Below are positions 25,502-33,937 of a stretch of DNA of 64,000 nucleotides, one piece after another. Origin of the DNA: Acidobacteriota bacterium (GTDB lineage Bacteria > Acidobacteriota > Aminicenantia > Aminicenantales > Saccharicenantaceae); NCBI GenBank assembly GCA_028749115.1, contig JAQURD010000011.1, positions 1 to 64,000 of the forward strand, written 5' to 3'. How positions within the stretch are numbered: position 1 is the stretch's first letter; each line of letters opens with the position of its first letter. The notes under the pieces are model-generated. The model was not told the DNA's origin and searched no databases. It saw only the letters and a program-made list of their open reading frames with translations. A program made the translations under genes and the position numbers.

Positions 25502-27238
25502 TTATTCATCTCTGATCTTAAAGAGTATCTGAAGAATCTCCAGTTCGTCAGGCTCAAACCAGATGACCTGGCATTGATAGCATTTATAGACAGGGAAAAT
25601 ATAATAATAATTAAAAGGCTTAACTACAAGTTGCAGACCGCAAATAGGGCAAGGCAGTGGTTTCTTTTTTGGAAAGACGGAGGCTCTTTTCCCTGGATCA
25701 AGAAGAGCTTCTTTATAGAGGCCTGCCTTCTCTTTGAGTCTCTCTGAAAAATCATATTCCTGCCTGGCGAGGATTTTTTCAATGTCCTCTATTCTGACCA
25801 CCCGGCCGGCACACGCCGGGCAGATTCTAATCTGGACCCCTTCATAGAAAGACTCCTGGAGCTGGGTCTGGCAAACCGGGCAGCAATTGGCTAAGGCCGG
25901 GTCAACTGGCTGATTTTTTCCCTGCCGATAAAGTGCAAATCTGATTTGGGGAAATTCCAGTGCTCTACCCTCAATATTTTCTTTGAGATTTCTAACCCTG
26001 ATGGCTGGGCTGAAAGCTGGCTGGGAAACCAGGGCACCCAGGGTAAAGGGCCCGGCCCATTGCCCTCCCACCTGTTTTATTTCCCAGACCTCAGCTTTAC
26101 GGAGTTCATTCTCGGCCTGTTCCTTTAGATTTAGAATGGCTTTTTCCCTTTCCAGACTGTCTCCTTCAGAAGAAGCTTTAATAACCTGGCGGCTTTCTTC
26201 CCGTAGTTTTTCTTGATGTCTGACCTCATTTTTTATTTCCTCCACTGACTGGTGAGTCATCCCTGCCAGCAAGCCCAGCCTTTTTTCCACTGGCGGATGG
26301 GTATTGAATAACTGGCCCCAGGTGCTTTCAGTAATTTCTTTCGAGTTGGGAGGAACCAGAAAGAGGGGTGTCAGGATTGAGGTATCTCCAAGGTAAGAGT
26401 TGGCTATCCAGGCCTTATAGATAATTCTGGCTAAAGCGGCTGGATCACGTCCCAATTCAACGGCGGTGGCATCAGCCAGCAGCTCCCGGTTCTGTGAAAT
26501 CAACATGGTAAAAAACTTAATCAAAAGAAAGGAGATGAAGCTGGCCACATAAGCTAAAGGGGCAGAAGTCCCTCTCTGCCTGGAGCGGGAGAGTTGATAG
26601 CCCTGTTGGTAATCTGTTTCTTTTTCCAGCGAATCTATTAAGTTTTCATAAAAGGCTGTTAAGGAGCAAATCAGAGTGAAAAGAAAAGTGTCACCTTTGG
26701 TAATATGAGCAACTTCATGAGCGGCGACGGCCTGAAGTTCATCACGACTGGCTTCAGCCAGCAACCCTTCAGTCACGGCTATGGCTGGGGTGTTGTCCCG
26801 GTCGAAGAGAGACAGCGAGTTGACATTGACCGAGGGGATAATATAAGTTTTAAGGCGGAGAAGCCCGGAAGAGATCTTCATCTCATCAGCCACATTAATA
26901 AAACTCAGATGATAACGGTCATCAGGATCTGGCGGGTAGGCCCGGAGGTTACTCAGGATATAGCTGGCCCCGGTCTTTTTTGCCTGGAGAAAGTTAATGA
27001 CGGTGACCGCTGCCGCTATTAAAATGATTCCGGCTGCGTATAGATAAAAATGCGGAGAGGAAAAGGGATTCGAACCAGGCAGAAAAACCTGTACTCCGAG
27101 CAGAATAACTGCCAGGAGCAAGCCAAAAGCAACTAAATAAAAGATAAAAAGCAGAATAAAAAGCAAGGCAGAAATACGTTTCTGCTTCTTTTGAAGCTGC
27201 CAGTAAAAAGCTGGCAGATTTGGTTGATTTTTAGCCAT
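25502..27238 (-). CDS. M48-family membrane metalloprotease with C-terminal zinc ribbons
   Basis: A 578-residue protein. The N-terminus carries two membrane helices (FILLFIFYLVAFGLLLAVIL, FYLYAAGIILIAAAVTVI). The peptidase core has HEVAH in VAAHEVAHITKGD, plus the downstream NRELLADATAVELGR supplying the third zinc ligand. This is HtpX/Ste24-like. Beyond the peptidase and a helical segment are two TFIIB-type zinc ribbons: CCPVCQTQL...ICPACAGRVVRI, and PCPICGLQL...YKCYQCQVIWFEPDE. This C-terminal extension is unusual for HtpX. The presumed role is membrane or periplasmic protein quality control, with the ribbons facing the cytoplasm. It lies upstream of the receiver-TonB gene in the same orientation. 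Confidence 0.85.
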   Translation of the reverse strand: MAKNQPNLPAFYWQLQKKQKRISALLFILLFIFYLVAFGLLLAVILLGVQVFLPGSNPFSSPHFYLYAAGIILIAAAVTVINFLQAKKTGASYILSNLRAYPPDPDDRYHLSFINVADEMKISSGLLRLKTYIIPSVNVNSLSLFDRDNTPAIAVTEGLLAEASRDELQAVAAHEVAHITKGDTFLFTLICSLTAFYENLIDSLEKETDYQQGYQLSRSRQRGTSAPLAYVASFISFLLIKFFTMLISQNRELLADATAVELGRDPAALARIIYKAWIANSYLGDTSILTPLFLVPPNSKEITESTWGQLFNTHPPVEKRLGLLAGMTHQSVEEIKNEVRHQEKLREESRQVIKASSEGDSLEREKAILNLKEQAENELRKAEVWEIKQVGGQWAGPFTLGALVSQPAFSPAIRVRNLKENIEGRALEFPQIRFALYRQGKNQPVDPALANCCPVCQTQLQESFYEGVQIRICPACAGRVVRIEDIEKILARQEYDFSERLKEKAGLYKEALLDPGKRASVFPKKKPLPCPICGLQLVVKPFNYYYIFPVYKCYQCQVIWFEPDELEILQILFKIRDE

Positions 27239-27419
27239 AAAAAACCTATTTGAAATTTTACAACTTAACTCTCAGAAAAAAAAGATAAAATTTTTGGGCT
27301 GGCTGAAATAAGGATTTTTGACTGGCACTTTAGTTATGACCATCGAGAAATAATGTTTTACTTTTTCCCCTTCTTCTGGCATGATAGAAAACTCATTCCG
27401 GGGAAAGGAGGAGACCGGC

Positions 27420-28406
27420 ATGTTGACTGAAAGGCTAAAGTTTTTTGGTTCGAGATTGTCCCTGGCCAGTCTGTTGAGCTTGCCTGTTCTGGCTCTGGCT
27501 CAGGAGAGAACCGGGAGTGGCGGGGGACAGGGCCGTCAGGCTGCGCCCACTTTTCTTCAGTTTTTAATGAGACCCAAGTTCCTGACCATGCTCATCATCG
27601 CCGGACTGGTTCTAATTTTGCTCCTTTCCAGAAAAATGAATAACCGGTTGAAAGTGCTGATTTTGCTGGTTTCGACTTTCCTCTATGGAGTTTCTGCTAA
27701 CTTAGGGATTAAGTTCTTTTCTGGTTTCTCGATGCATCCCTCCCCGGTCTGCACCGTGACCAAGTCCGTCCTGTATGGCTTTGGCCGGCCGATGATGGTC
27801 TTTCTGGCGGTTATTTTATTTCTGACTTTAATCGGGCCCAAGCTTTTTTGCGGCTGGGTCTGCCCGGTCGGGGCCATTCAGGAACTGATCTCCATGCTGG
27901 CCGATAAATTGAAAATAAAAAGACACAAGCTCAATTTCCGGCTGACCCAGACGGTCAGAATCCTGATTTTTCTGGCCTTTATTTTTCTGAGCTGGACGGC
28001 CGTTTTCCACACCGTTTCTAACGGCCGGGTGGTGCCGCTGTCGCTTTATGATTATATCAATGCTTTCCATGGCTATGAATGGAGCTGGGCAGCTGCTTTG
28101 ATTGATAATCTCATCAACTTTTTGCCGCTTATTTTAACTATTATCTTTGCCTTTTTTACCTACCGGCCTTTCTGTTACTTAATCTGTCCGGTTGGCCTGA
28201 TGACTAACCTGGTTGAACAGATTGCTCTTTTCCGGGTGATTAAAAAGAAAGATGACTGCACCGACTGTCAGGCCTGTGTGATTAAAGCTCCCTGCCCGGC
28301 GGTAGCCGAGATTGTTAAGGACTCAGTTCTGAGACCTGATTGCTTTTCCTGCACCAGATGCACTGGCAGTTGCAGCCGGGGGTTGCTGCGCTTCGGCCTC
28401 AAATAA
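27420..28406 (+). CDS. NapH/NosR-like membrane polyferredoxin
   Basis: About 328 residues from MLTERLKFFGS, whose AAAGGAGG ribosome site lies immediately upstream; an upstream ATG at 27381 has none. Five or more hydrophobic helices are interspersed with two cysteine clusters in transmembrane regions, CGWVCPVGAIQE and CYLICPVGLMTN. The C-terminal ferredoxin-like motif CTDCQACVIKAPCP is followed by CFSCTRCTGSC. This arrangement is typical of NapH/CcoG-type electron-transfer membrane proteins that feed a quinol or ferredoxin partner. No partner oxidoreductase is nearby, so the pathway is unknown. It opens a rightward unit divergent from the M48 gene. Confidence 0.8.
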   Translation: MLTERLKFFGSRLSLASLLSLPVLALAQERTGSGGGQGRQAAPTFLQFLMRPKFLTMLIIAGLVLILLLSRKMNNRLKVLILLVSTFLYGVSANLGIKFFSGFSMHPSPVCTVTKSVLYGFGRPMMVFLAVILFLTLIGPKLFCGWVCPVGAIQELISMLADKLKIKRHKLNFRLTQTVRILIFLAFIFLSWTAVFHTVSNGRVVPLSLYDYINAFHGYEWSWAAALIDNLINFLPLILTIIFAFFTYRPFCYLICPVGLMTNLVEQIALFRVIKKKDDCTDCQACVIKAPCPAVAEIVKDSVLRPDCFSCTRCTGSCSRGLLRFGLK

Positions 28407-28523
28407 AATCAAACAATATAATTTTCAATCAAGAATTTTCCCGGAGATAATCAGGATAAGTCCCTCATTCTCAACTTGAGGCAAGCCGCTATAGGCCAGT
28501 CTGGAGATGCCAACCACCGCTCT
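28407..28523. other. Intergenic stretch between a rightward gene and the sigma remnant
   Basis: About 117 bases with no coding signal seen. An AT-rich patch with TATAAT near 28419 has no matching -35 box. Confidence 0.4.
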
Positions 28524-28634
28524 TTAAAAACTCAGATGGAGAAGAGACTGCCGGTAAGGCCAGACCAGCTCTTCAAAAGCAGAGCCATCTCCGGCTAGGG
28601 CTTTGTCCAGCAGCTCCTTTTCTCTTTCATCCAT
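28524..28634 (-). pseudogene. Remnant of an ECF-type sigma factor gene
   Basis: The minus strand reads 36 codons from ATG (28634-28632) to TAA (28526-28524). The translation has the N-terminal helix of ECF sigma factors (LDKALAGDGSAFEELV, then a YR..LL segment). The frame ends where region 2 should continue, and none of the three frames downstream gives a recognisable region 2.2 or region 4 helix. It is therefore a truncated remnant rather than a working gene. No clear ribosome site remains. Confidence 0.6.
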
Positions 28635-28924
28635 CTAATCATCTATACCACTCAATAAGGGGAAATGTTAAGGAGAACAGTATTTTTTGAAATAGCTGAA
28701 ATAATGTTTTATTCAGGTCAGGTAGCTTATGTTTTTTGAGGCGGATCAAGAAGCACCTGGATCATTACTGCTTTTGCCTTCAACAAAGCTGGTCATGACC
28801 CTTTGAGTGTAAATAAAGATTTTTAGAGAAAAACTTTATTACAAAAAACAGTCAATTAGCCTCATAATAAACTCATTTCAAAAGATGAGCTATCCTTTTT
28901 TAACTAATATTTGCGTGGTTTGTT
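28635..28924. other. Noncoding stretch beyond the sigma remnant
   Basis: About 290 bases with no coding potential recognised. A ribosome-site-like AAGGAG occurs near 28668, but the frame after it is only about 24 codons. Confidence 0.4.
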
Positions 28925-30715
28925 TCAAGACCTAAAAGCATAATGTTTTTCTTTGAAGACTCTGAAACAGGCATCGACCACGTCTGGATCGTAAAGCTTG
29001 CCTTTATTCTCTCTTAATTCTTCTAAAGCCTTTTCAATCCCCAGCGGCGGCCTGTATGGACGGTGAGAAGCCATGGCCTCAACCACATCAGCTACTGCCA
29101 GGATTCTGGCCTCAGGCAGGATGTTCTTACCTGAAAGTCCCTGAGGATAGCCTGAACCATTCCATCTTTCGTGATGCTGATAAATAATCTTAGCCACCGG
29201 CCAGGGGAATTCTATATCCTTGAGAATATCATAAGCTACCCGTGGATGGGACTTAATAAATTTATATTCTATTTCACTTAATTTACTGGGTTTGTTGAGA
29301 ATGTCAGCCGGAACATGTATTTTGCCCAGATCATGGATTATGGCGGCTGACCGGATAGCTTCAACAGAATCTTTGGGCAGTCCCATTTCTGTGGCTATTG
29401 TCCGGGCTAAATCAGCCACTCGCCGCTGATGCCCGGAAGTAAACGGATCTCTGGCTTCAACCGTCAAAGCAATAACATTGATCGTACTATTAAGGGATCT
29501 TCTCAGGTTTCTCATCATCTCATGATTCAGTTCTTCTGCTTTTTTGCGCTCGGTAATGTCCAGAAGCTGGGCTACCGTCCTCATTTTACCGGCAGCATTT
29601 TTAATTACTTCTGAGCTAATCTCTACCCTTCGTTTGACTCCGTCTTTTCTGACTATATTAAATTCATAGCGCGGTGGAACTTTTTCCCCCCTCTGTCTTC
29701 GCCGATAATGGTCAGCCACCAGCGGGCGGCTTTCTTCATCCAGAAAGTCCCGGAAGTCATGGCCCAGAATCTCATCAACATGATAATCTAAATTCTGAAT
29801 CAGCTCGCCATTGCAGTAAACGATCTTAAAATTCTCATCAATTAAAAGAATGCCATCATGAGAGTGCTCGACGATGGCGCGGAACAGTTCTTCACTCTCC
29901 TGGATGGCGACTTCTGTTTTTTTGCGATCGGTTATATCCCATTGATAAGATCTCGTGCCAACAATCGTTTTACCTTCTTTTATTGGTGCACTGTCTACCT
30001 CAAGATAAACAACAGAGCCATCCTTCTTGATGCCTTTATACTCATATCTCGACGGTACCTTCTTACCCCGGATGCGTCCCAGGTGGTAAGAGGTAACTCT
30101 GTTTAGATCATCGGGATGAATTACAGAAAAGATAGATAAGCCCTTCATCTCTTTGACAGTATAGCCGAAAATTTCAGCATACCTTTTGTTAATATATTTG
30201 AACTTTCCTTCTTTATCATCCATCAGGATGGCAATGCCGGCTTTTTCTACCAGGTCCTTATAGCGCTCCTCGGAGGCTTTCAGCTCAGCCTCCATCTTCT
30301 TATAATCTGTTATGTCAACCATAGTGCTGTAAACGCCAACTGGCTTCCCGTGAGCGTCACGTTTGATTCTGTCATTAATAACCACATAGACTTTTGAACC
30401 ATCTTTTCTGACATAGATTCTGTTGCTGGCTTTGGCCACTTGCTGGCCGGATAACTTTTGCTTAAATCTTTTTTTAGCTTCTGCTCTTTGCTCAGGCAGG
30501 ATAAAATCAAAAATTGGTTTACCTACCATCTCCTCTTTTTTATAACCCAGCAATCTGGCTTCTGTCTGATTAACTCTGATGATAATACCTTTAGTATCCA
30601 AAACATGGCAGGCAAATGGAGCATTTTCCCATAATTTCTGGAAAGAGTTTCCGCTGGTTAAAAAACTTTGCCCGCCTATTCGACTGATATTTTGTCGCCT
30701 TTTAGTTGGTTTCAT
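28925..30715 (-). CDS. PAS-PAS-PAS-HD-GYP cytoplasmic signalling protein
   Basis: A 596-residue soluble protein without a membrane segment. Three consecutive PAS domains (about residues 20-140, 140-265, 265-390) each end in the DIT(D/E) segment typical of PAS-PAC. The HD-GYP domain (about 405-590) has the metal motif IIHDLGKIHVP and HHERWNGSGYPQGL. It would hydrolyse cyclic-di-GMP in response to bound ligand or redox/cofactor changes in the PAS domains. Residues seen fit an active enzyme. No GGDEF synthase is in the window. Monocistronic. Confidence 0.9.
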   Translation of the reverse strand: MKPTKRRQNISRIGGQSFLTSGNSFQKLWENAPFACHVLDTKGIIIRVNQTEARLLGYKKEEMVGKPIFDFILPEQRAEAKKRFKQKLSGQQVAKASNRIYVRKDGSKVYVVINDRIKRDAHGKPVGVYSTMVDITDYKKMEAELKASEERYKDLVEKAGIAILMDDKEGKFKYINKRYAEIFGYTVKEMKGLSIFSVIHPDDLNRVTSYHLGRIRGKKVPSRYEYKGIKKDGSVVYLEVDSAPIKEGKTIVGTRSYQWDITDRKKTEVAIQESEELFRAIVEHSHDGILLIDENFKIVYCNGELIQNLDYHVDEILGHDFRDFLDEESRPLVADHYRRRQRGEKVPPRYEFNIVRKDGVKRRVEISSEVIKNAAGKMRTVAQLLDITERKKAEELNHEMMRNLRRSLNSTINVIALTVEARDPFTSGHQRRVADLARTIATEMGLPKDSVEAIRSAAIIHDLGKIHVPADILNKPSKLSEIEYKFIKSHPRVAYDILKDIEFPWPVAKIIYQHHERWNGSGYPQGLSGKNILPEARILAVADVVEAMASHRPYRPPLGIEKALEELRENKGKLYDPDVVDACFRVFKEKHYAFRS

Positions 30716-31003
30716 TCAGGAAGTTCTTTCTTTAACTAACTCCCTTGTTATTAAAAGGCCATGTTGCTTAACTTATTCTATCAGAAATTGAAATAAAAAG
30801 AAATAAAATAATTAAAAAATTTCCTGATCAGGTTTTTAAGATCGAACCATCCCTTAAGTTGCCAGTTTTACCTGGAGCTTCTTCAGACCTGCCTCCTGCT
30901 TAGGATTGATAGGATTACCTGGGCCTTTGTTTCTACTGTCTTTAATTAGCTCTTCTCTGAGAGACCTTTTTCTTCATGTCAGGAATAAAATCCGGCTGCC
31001 TGA
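30716..31003. other. Intergenic stretch between the HD-GYP gene and tRNA-Arg
   Basis: About 290 bases. It includes an AT-rich block upstream of the leftward HD-GYP gene (30780-30830). A weak dyad TCTC...GAGA followed by CTTTTT near 30955-30975 could be a minor terminator. No open frame of note. Confidence 0.4.
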
Positions 31004-31032
31004 TTGCAGTTAGCTGGTAAGTAAGCTAATAT
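31004..31032 (+). promoter_or_regulatory. Putative promoter of tRNA-Arg
   Basis: TTGCAG (31004-31009), 17 bases, TAATAT (31027-31032). This leaves about ten bases to the mature 5' end. Confidence 0.45.
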
Positions 31033-31041
31033 AAAATGACT

Positions 31042-31115
31042 GCGCCCGTAGCTCAGCTGGATAGAGCGAAGGACTTCGAATCCTGAGGCCGGGAGTTCGA
31101 ATCTCCCCGGGCGCG
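31042..31115 (+). tRNA. tRNA-Arg (anticodon TCG)
   Basis: The cloverleaf is complete. The acceptor GCGCCCG pairs with CGGGCGC. The D stem is GCTC/GAGC. The anticodon loop CTTCGAA gives anticodon TCG for Arg codons CGN. The T arm is GGGAG-TTCGAAT-CTCCC. The anticodon stem has one weak end pair (A/G). The discriminator is G and no CCA is encoded. Confidence 0.92.
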
Positions 31116-31147
31116 TATTCCAGACCTGGGGTAAAAGGGCCAATTAT

Positions 31148-31176
31148 TTGACAAGGGGAGGGTGCGGCATTAAATT
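31148..31176 (+). promoter_or_regulatory. Putative promoter of the RsbRD-N-like gene
   Basis: TTGACA (31148-31153), 17 bases, TAAATT (31171-31176). It lies only 16 bases before the ATG, so the leader would be very short though it still includes part of GAGGAGG. Confidence 0.4.
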
Positions 31177-31192
31177 TAAAGAGGAGGGGAAA

Positions 31193-31660
31193 ATGGATGA
31201 GTTAACAACCAGGGAAAGTCAACTGAGTCCTTTTTCCCGGAAACTCGTGGAATTAATAGAAAGAGATGCCCGTGAACTAACGTTGGCCTATCTGCGTGAA
31301 GTGAAGAAAAATCCAAATATGGCTACCTATCAATCATTTCCTGAAAAGGAGGTTTATGACCGGACCTATGCGGTCTATAGCCAACTGGGGCGCTGGATTT
31401 CCTGCAAGCTGGATTCAAAAGAAATGAAAGATCACTGGCTGGCCCTCGGGGAGAAGAGGCGGGAAGAGGGCTTTGCCCTGCCTGAAATTTTTCTTTCTCT
31501 CTGCCTTGAACGGCAGCAGGTCTGGCAGAAGATTCAGTCTGAAGGTCTTTTTGATAATGCCCTTGATCTTTATCAGGCTCTTGAGCTCTACAACCGGCTG
31601 GTCACCTTTTTTGACCGGGCTCTTTATTACGCTATCATAGGCTATTATCACGAGTTTTAG
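31193..31660 (+). CDS. RsbRD N-terminal-domain-like protein
   Basis: About 155 residues from MDELTTRESQL (GAGGAGGG lies seven bases upstream). It is all-alpha with an aromatic and Leu-rich four-helix pattern: KLVELIERDARELTLAYLRE, VYSQLGRWISCKL, LALGEKRREEGFALPEIFLS, FFDRALYYAIIGYYHE. The LG..R.EEG.ALPE motif and terminal FF..ALYYA resemble the RsbRD N-terminal domain, a globin-like sensory fold of stressosome proteins. No STAS domain is attached, so a stand-alone sensor or regulator is possible. The function is inferred only from fold-like patterns. Confidence 0.6.
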   Translation: MDELTTRESQLSPFSRKLVELIERDARELTLAYLREVKKNPNMATYQSFPEKEVYDRTYAVYSQLGRWISCKLDSKEMKDHWLALGEKRREEGFALPEIFLSLCLERQQVWQKIQSEGLFDNALDLYQALELYNRLVTFFDRALYYAIIGYYHEF

Positions 31661-31708
31661 GCAACCAGGTGAACCGGCGTGGGCTGACCTTTCCAGCTTC
31701 AGGTCGAA

Positions 31709-32884
31709 ATGATTATCAATCCTGTTGAGTTACAAAATAAGATTAGAATTAAAGAGAAAAGCCGGAAGGCTGGGGCTTATTTTCATTATCCTTTCTGCCC
31801 CCAGAAATGTCCCTACTGCCATTTTTATAGTTTTTCAGGGGGAAAAGAGGAGCAGGACGCCTGGTTAGCAACCATTCAGGAAGAAATCAGTTTATTAGCT
31901 GGTGAATTAGCCGGGCTAATAGAAATTGATACAGTCTATTTTGGCGGCGGGACTCCTTCCAGCCTGGCACCGGAAGAAATAGAATTGTTACTTTTAAGCC
32001 TCAAGAAAAATTTCAGCTCTGATGTCAAGGAAGTAACTCTAGAATTTAATCCGGAAAACCCTCTGGAGAAACTTCAAGATTTTAAGCAGGCTGGCATCAA
32101 CCGCCTGAGCCTGGGAGCCCAATCTTTTTCTGACAAGATTCTGGAGAGCCTCGGCCGTCTTCATTCCGCCGGTGATATTTTTGAGTCGGTGAGCCAGGCC
32201 AGAAGAGCCGGACTGACTAATATTAATCTGGACCTGATGATTGGACTACCGGGGGAAGAGGTATCAATCTTTAGAGCCAATCTTCAGGGGATTAAAGCTG
32301 TCCAGCCGGAGCATCTGGCTGTTTATATGCTGGAAGAAATAGAAGAAGTTCCATTTAAAAAAAACTGGGAGAAAAATCCTGTGCCAGAGGATGATCTGGC
32401 TACCACTTATCAGAAGTATCAAGATAGCCTGTGGGAGATGAATTATCAGCAATACGAAATTTCTAATTATGCCCGGCCAGGTTATTTCTGCCAGCACAAC
32501 CTGAAATACTGGGAATACAAACCGGTTGTCGGCTTTGGACCGTCGGCTGCTTCTCATCTTGGTTTTGTCCGCTGGCAAAATGTTCCGGACCTTAAGCTCT
32601 GGTCAGAAGCTATCACGAACGGTCAGATGCATCTGGCCGAGTATCTCATCTTAAGCCCGGAGGCAGCCTTAAAGGAAAAGTTAATGTCCGGATTGCGCCT
32701 GGCGGCGGGGATTAACTGGGAGTTAATAAGACAAGAATTTCCAAAATTAGATTTCCGTCCATATGAAGCAAGGATCCATGAACTTACAGCCCGGGGCTCC
32801 CTGGAAAAGGCCGGCCCAAACATCAGGATAAAGGCCAGCCAGTTTTTGATTGCTAATTCTATCCTGAGCGAACTTCTATTCTGA
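31709..32884 (+). CDS. hemW: Radical SAM heme chaperone HemW (CPO-like)
   Basis: A 391-residue radical SAM protein. The N-terminal GAYFHYPFCPQKCPYCHFYSF has the CxxxCxxC cluster motif with no HemN-like fourth Cys two residues on. It has the conserved YFGGGTPS, LSLGAQSF, NLDLMIGLPG and QYEISNYARPG blocks of HemW. HemW inserts heme into respiratory proteins; it is not a coproporphyrinogen oxidase. No other heme gene is in the window. The ATG is preceded by AGGTCGA, a weak site. Confidence 0.88.
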   Translation: MIINPVELQNKIRIKEKSRKAGAYFHYPFCPQKCPYCHFYSFSGGKEEQDAWLATIQEEISLLAGELAGLIEIDTVYFGGGTPSSLAPEEIELLLLSLKKNFSSDVKEVTLEFNPENPLEKLQDFKQAGINRLSLGAQSFSDKILESLGRLHSAGDIFESVSQARRAGLTNINLDLMIGLPGEEVSIFRANLQGIKAVQPEHLAVYMLEEIEEVPFKKNWEKNPVPEDDLATTYQKYQDSLWEMNYQQYEISNYARPGYFCQHNLKYWEYKPVVGFGPSAASHLGFVRWQNVPDLKLWSEAITNGQMHLAEYLILSPEAALKEKLMSGLRLAAGINWELIRQEFPKLDFRPYEARIHELTARGSLEKAGPNIRIKASQFLIANSILSELLF

Positions 32885-32960
32885 TTATTCTGAGCGTGGC
32901 CTCTTCTTGTCTTTAATCCTGCTGGCCGCTAAAATATAAAAAAATTGAGGTGAATTGAAA

Positions 32961-33401
32961 ATGGAAGGAAAAAAGATTAAAGTCAGTTGCTTGAATTGCG
33001 GCCAGACGAATTATTATCCTGAAGAAAGCGGAGAGAAAAAAGTCGTCTGTGGTAAGTGCCGCAGCCCTCTGCCCGGGCCGGGTAAGGATCTGGAGGTAAA
33101 TCCGGCTCAGGTCCTCAATCTGATTTCCCGCTCGAGCCTGCCTGTTCTGGTTGATTTTTTCTCACCTTCCTGCCGTCCCTGCCAGATGATGGCGCCAATG
33201 CTTGGCAGGCTGGCTAAACGGCGAGCCGGTGAAATTATGGTCATTAAAGTTGATATTGATAAATATCCTGATCTGGCCTCCCAGTTTGGTATTCAGGCGG
33301 TTCCCACGCTGATTGTTTTTCATCGCCAGACCGAAAGGGGACGGACTTCCGGTGTCCTGCCTGAAACGGATCTGGCTCTCTGGGTAGCCAAATTAGCCTG
33401 A
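32961..33401 (+). CDS. Thioredoxin with N-terminal zinc ribbon (Trx2/TrxC type)
   Basis: About 146 residues from ATG 32961 (GAGGTG lies upstream). The N-terminus has two CxxC pairs, CLNCGQ and CGKCRS, that would bind zinc as in TrxC. The thioredoxin fold follows with active site CRPC (FFSPSCRPCQMM) rather than the usual CGPC, and cis-Pro in QAVPTLIVF. It reduces disulphides of cytoplasmic targets; the Arg at the second position is expected to shift redox potential. Transcribed alone. Confidence 0.88.
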   Translation: MEGKKIKVSCLNCGQTNYYPEESGEKKVVCGKCRSPLPGPGKDLEVNPAQVLNLISRSSLPVLVDFFSPSCRPCQMMAPMLGRLAKRRAGEIMVIKVDIDKYPDLASQFGIQAVPTLIVFHRQTERGRTSGVLPETDLALWVAKLA

Positions 33402-33446
33402 CCTGGTTATTATCTTTTTACGTAAAGTTTGTATTGATGGGAAGAA

Positions 33447-33534
33447 TGCCGAAGAGGGGACTCGAACCCCTACTCCCATTTTTGCGGGAACTAGCCCCTC
33501 AAGCTAGCGTGTCTGCCAATTCCACCACTTCGGC
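33447..33534 (-). tRNA. tRNA-Leu (anticodon GAG)
   Basis: On the minus strand the acceptor GCCGAAG pairs with CTTCGGC, the D arm is GGTGG..AATTGGCAGAC, and the anticodon stem CTAGC/GCTAG holds anticodon GAG in loop TTGAGGG. A long variable arm with a paired stem (class II tRNA) is followed by the T arm GGGG-TTCGAGT-CCCC. The discriminator is A and no CCA is encoded. It lies 15 bases beyond the secG stop and probably ends the gap-pgk-tpiA-secG transcript. Confidence 0.93.
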
Positions 33535-33548
33535 ATGGGTTGCTGCGG

Positions 33549-33935
33549 TTATTTTTTTGTCTGATCCGGCTGTGTCTGCTCTGTCTGGTTAGCAGTCTGA
33601 TTTGTCGTCTCAGGAGCTTGCTGGCTGGCCGGTGCTTTTTCTTCAGGTTTCTTCTGGGTTTCCGTCGCGGCTGGTTGAGATGGAATGCTCTTGGCTACTG
33701 ACGAGGTTTTACCCGATAAAATCCATAAGCCTATCGAAGTCAGCATAAATAAGATAGCACAGACAGTGGTAATTTTGCTCAGAATGGTCTGGGTGCTCCT
33801 GGGGCCAAAAGCAGTCTGACTGCCGGCTCCCCCAAAGGCGCCAGCCAGATCAGCCGCCTTGCCCGATTGAAGTAAGACAGCCAGAATCAGCACAATACAA
33901 ATAATAACGTGAATGATAATCAGTAATGTTGTCAC
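33549..33935 (-). CDS. secG: SecG, preprotein translocase subunit
   Basis: The protein has 128 residues. The N-terminal helix [22 protein letters not shown], the conserved loop [12 protein letters not shown], and the second helix [20 protein letters not shown] match SecG. The tail is a Pro/Gln/Thr-rich disordered segment. It associates with SecYE for protein export. The start is GTG, two bases after the tpiA stop, with AAGAAGG just upstream; this coupling suggests shared expression with glycolysis genes. Confidence 0.9.
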   Translation of the reverse strand: MTTLLIIIHVIICIVLILAVLLQSGKAADLAGAFGGAGSQTAFGPRSTQTILSKITTVCAILFMLTSIGLWILSGKTSSVAKSIPSQPAATETQKKPEEKAPASQQAPETTNQTANQTEQTQPDQTKK

Positions 33936-33937
33936 CT

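Noticed and set aside
28419-28425. TATAAT in the stretch after the polyferredoxin gene
   Set aside because: No -35 box at 15-19 bases and no plausible downstream gene or RNA structure.
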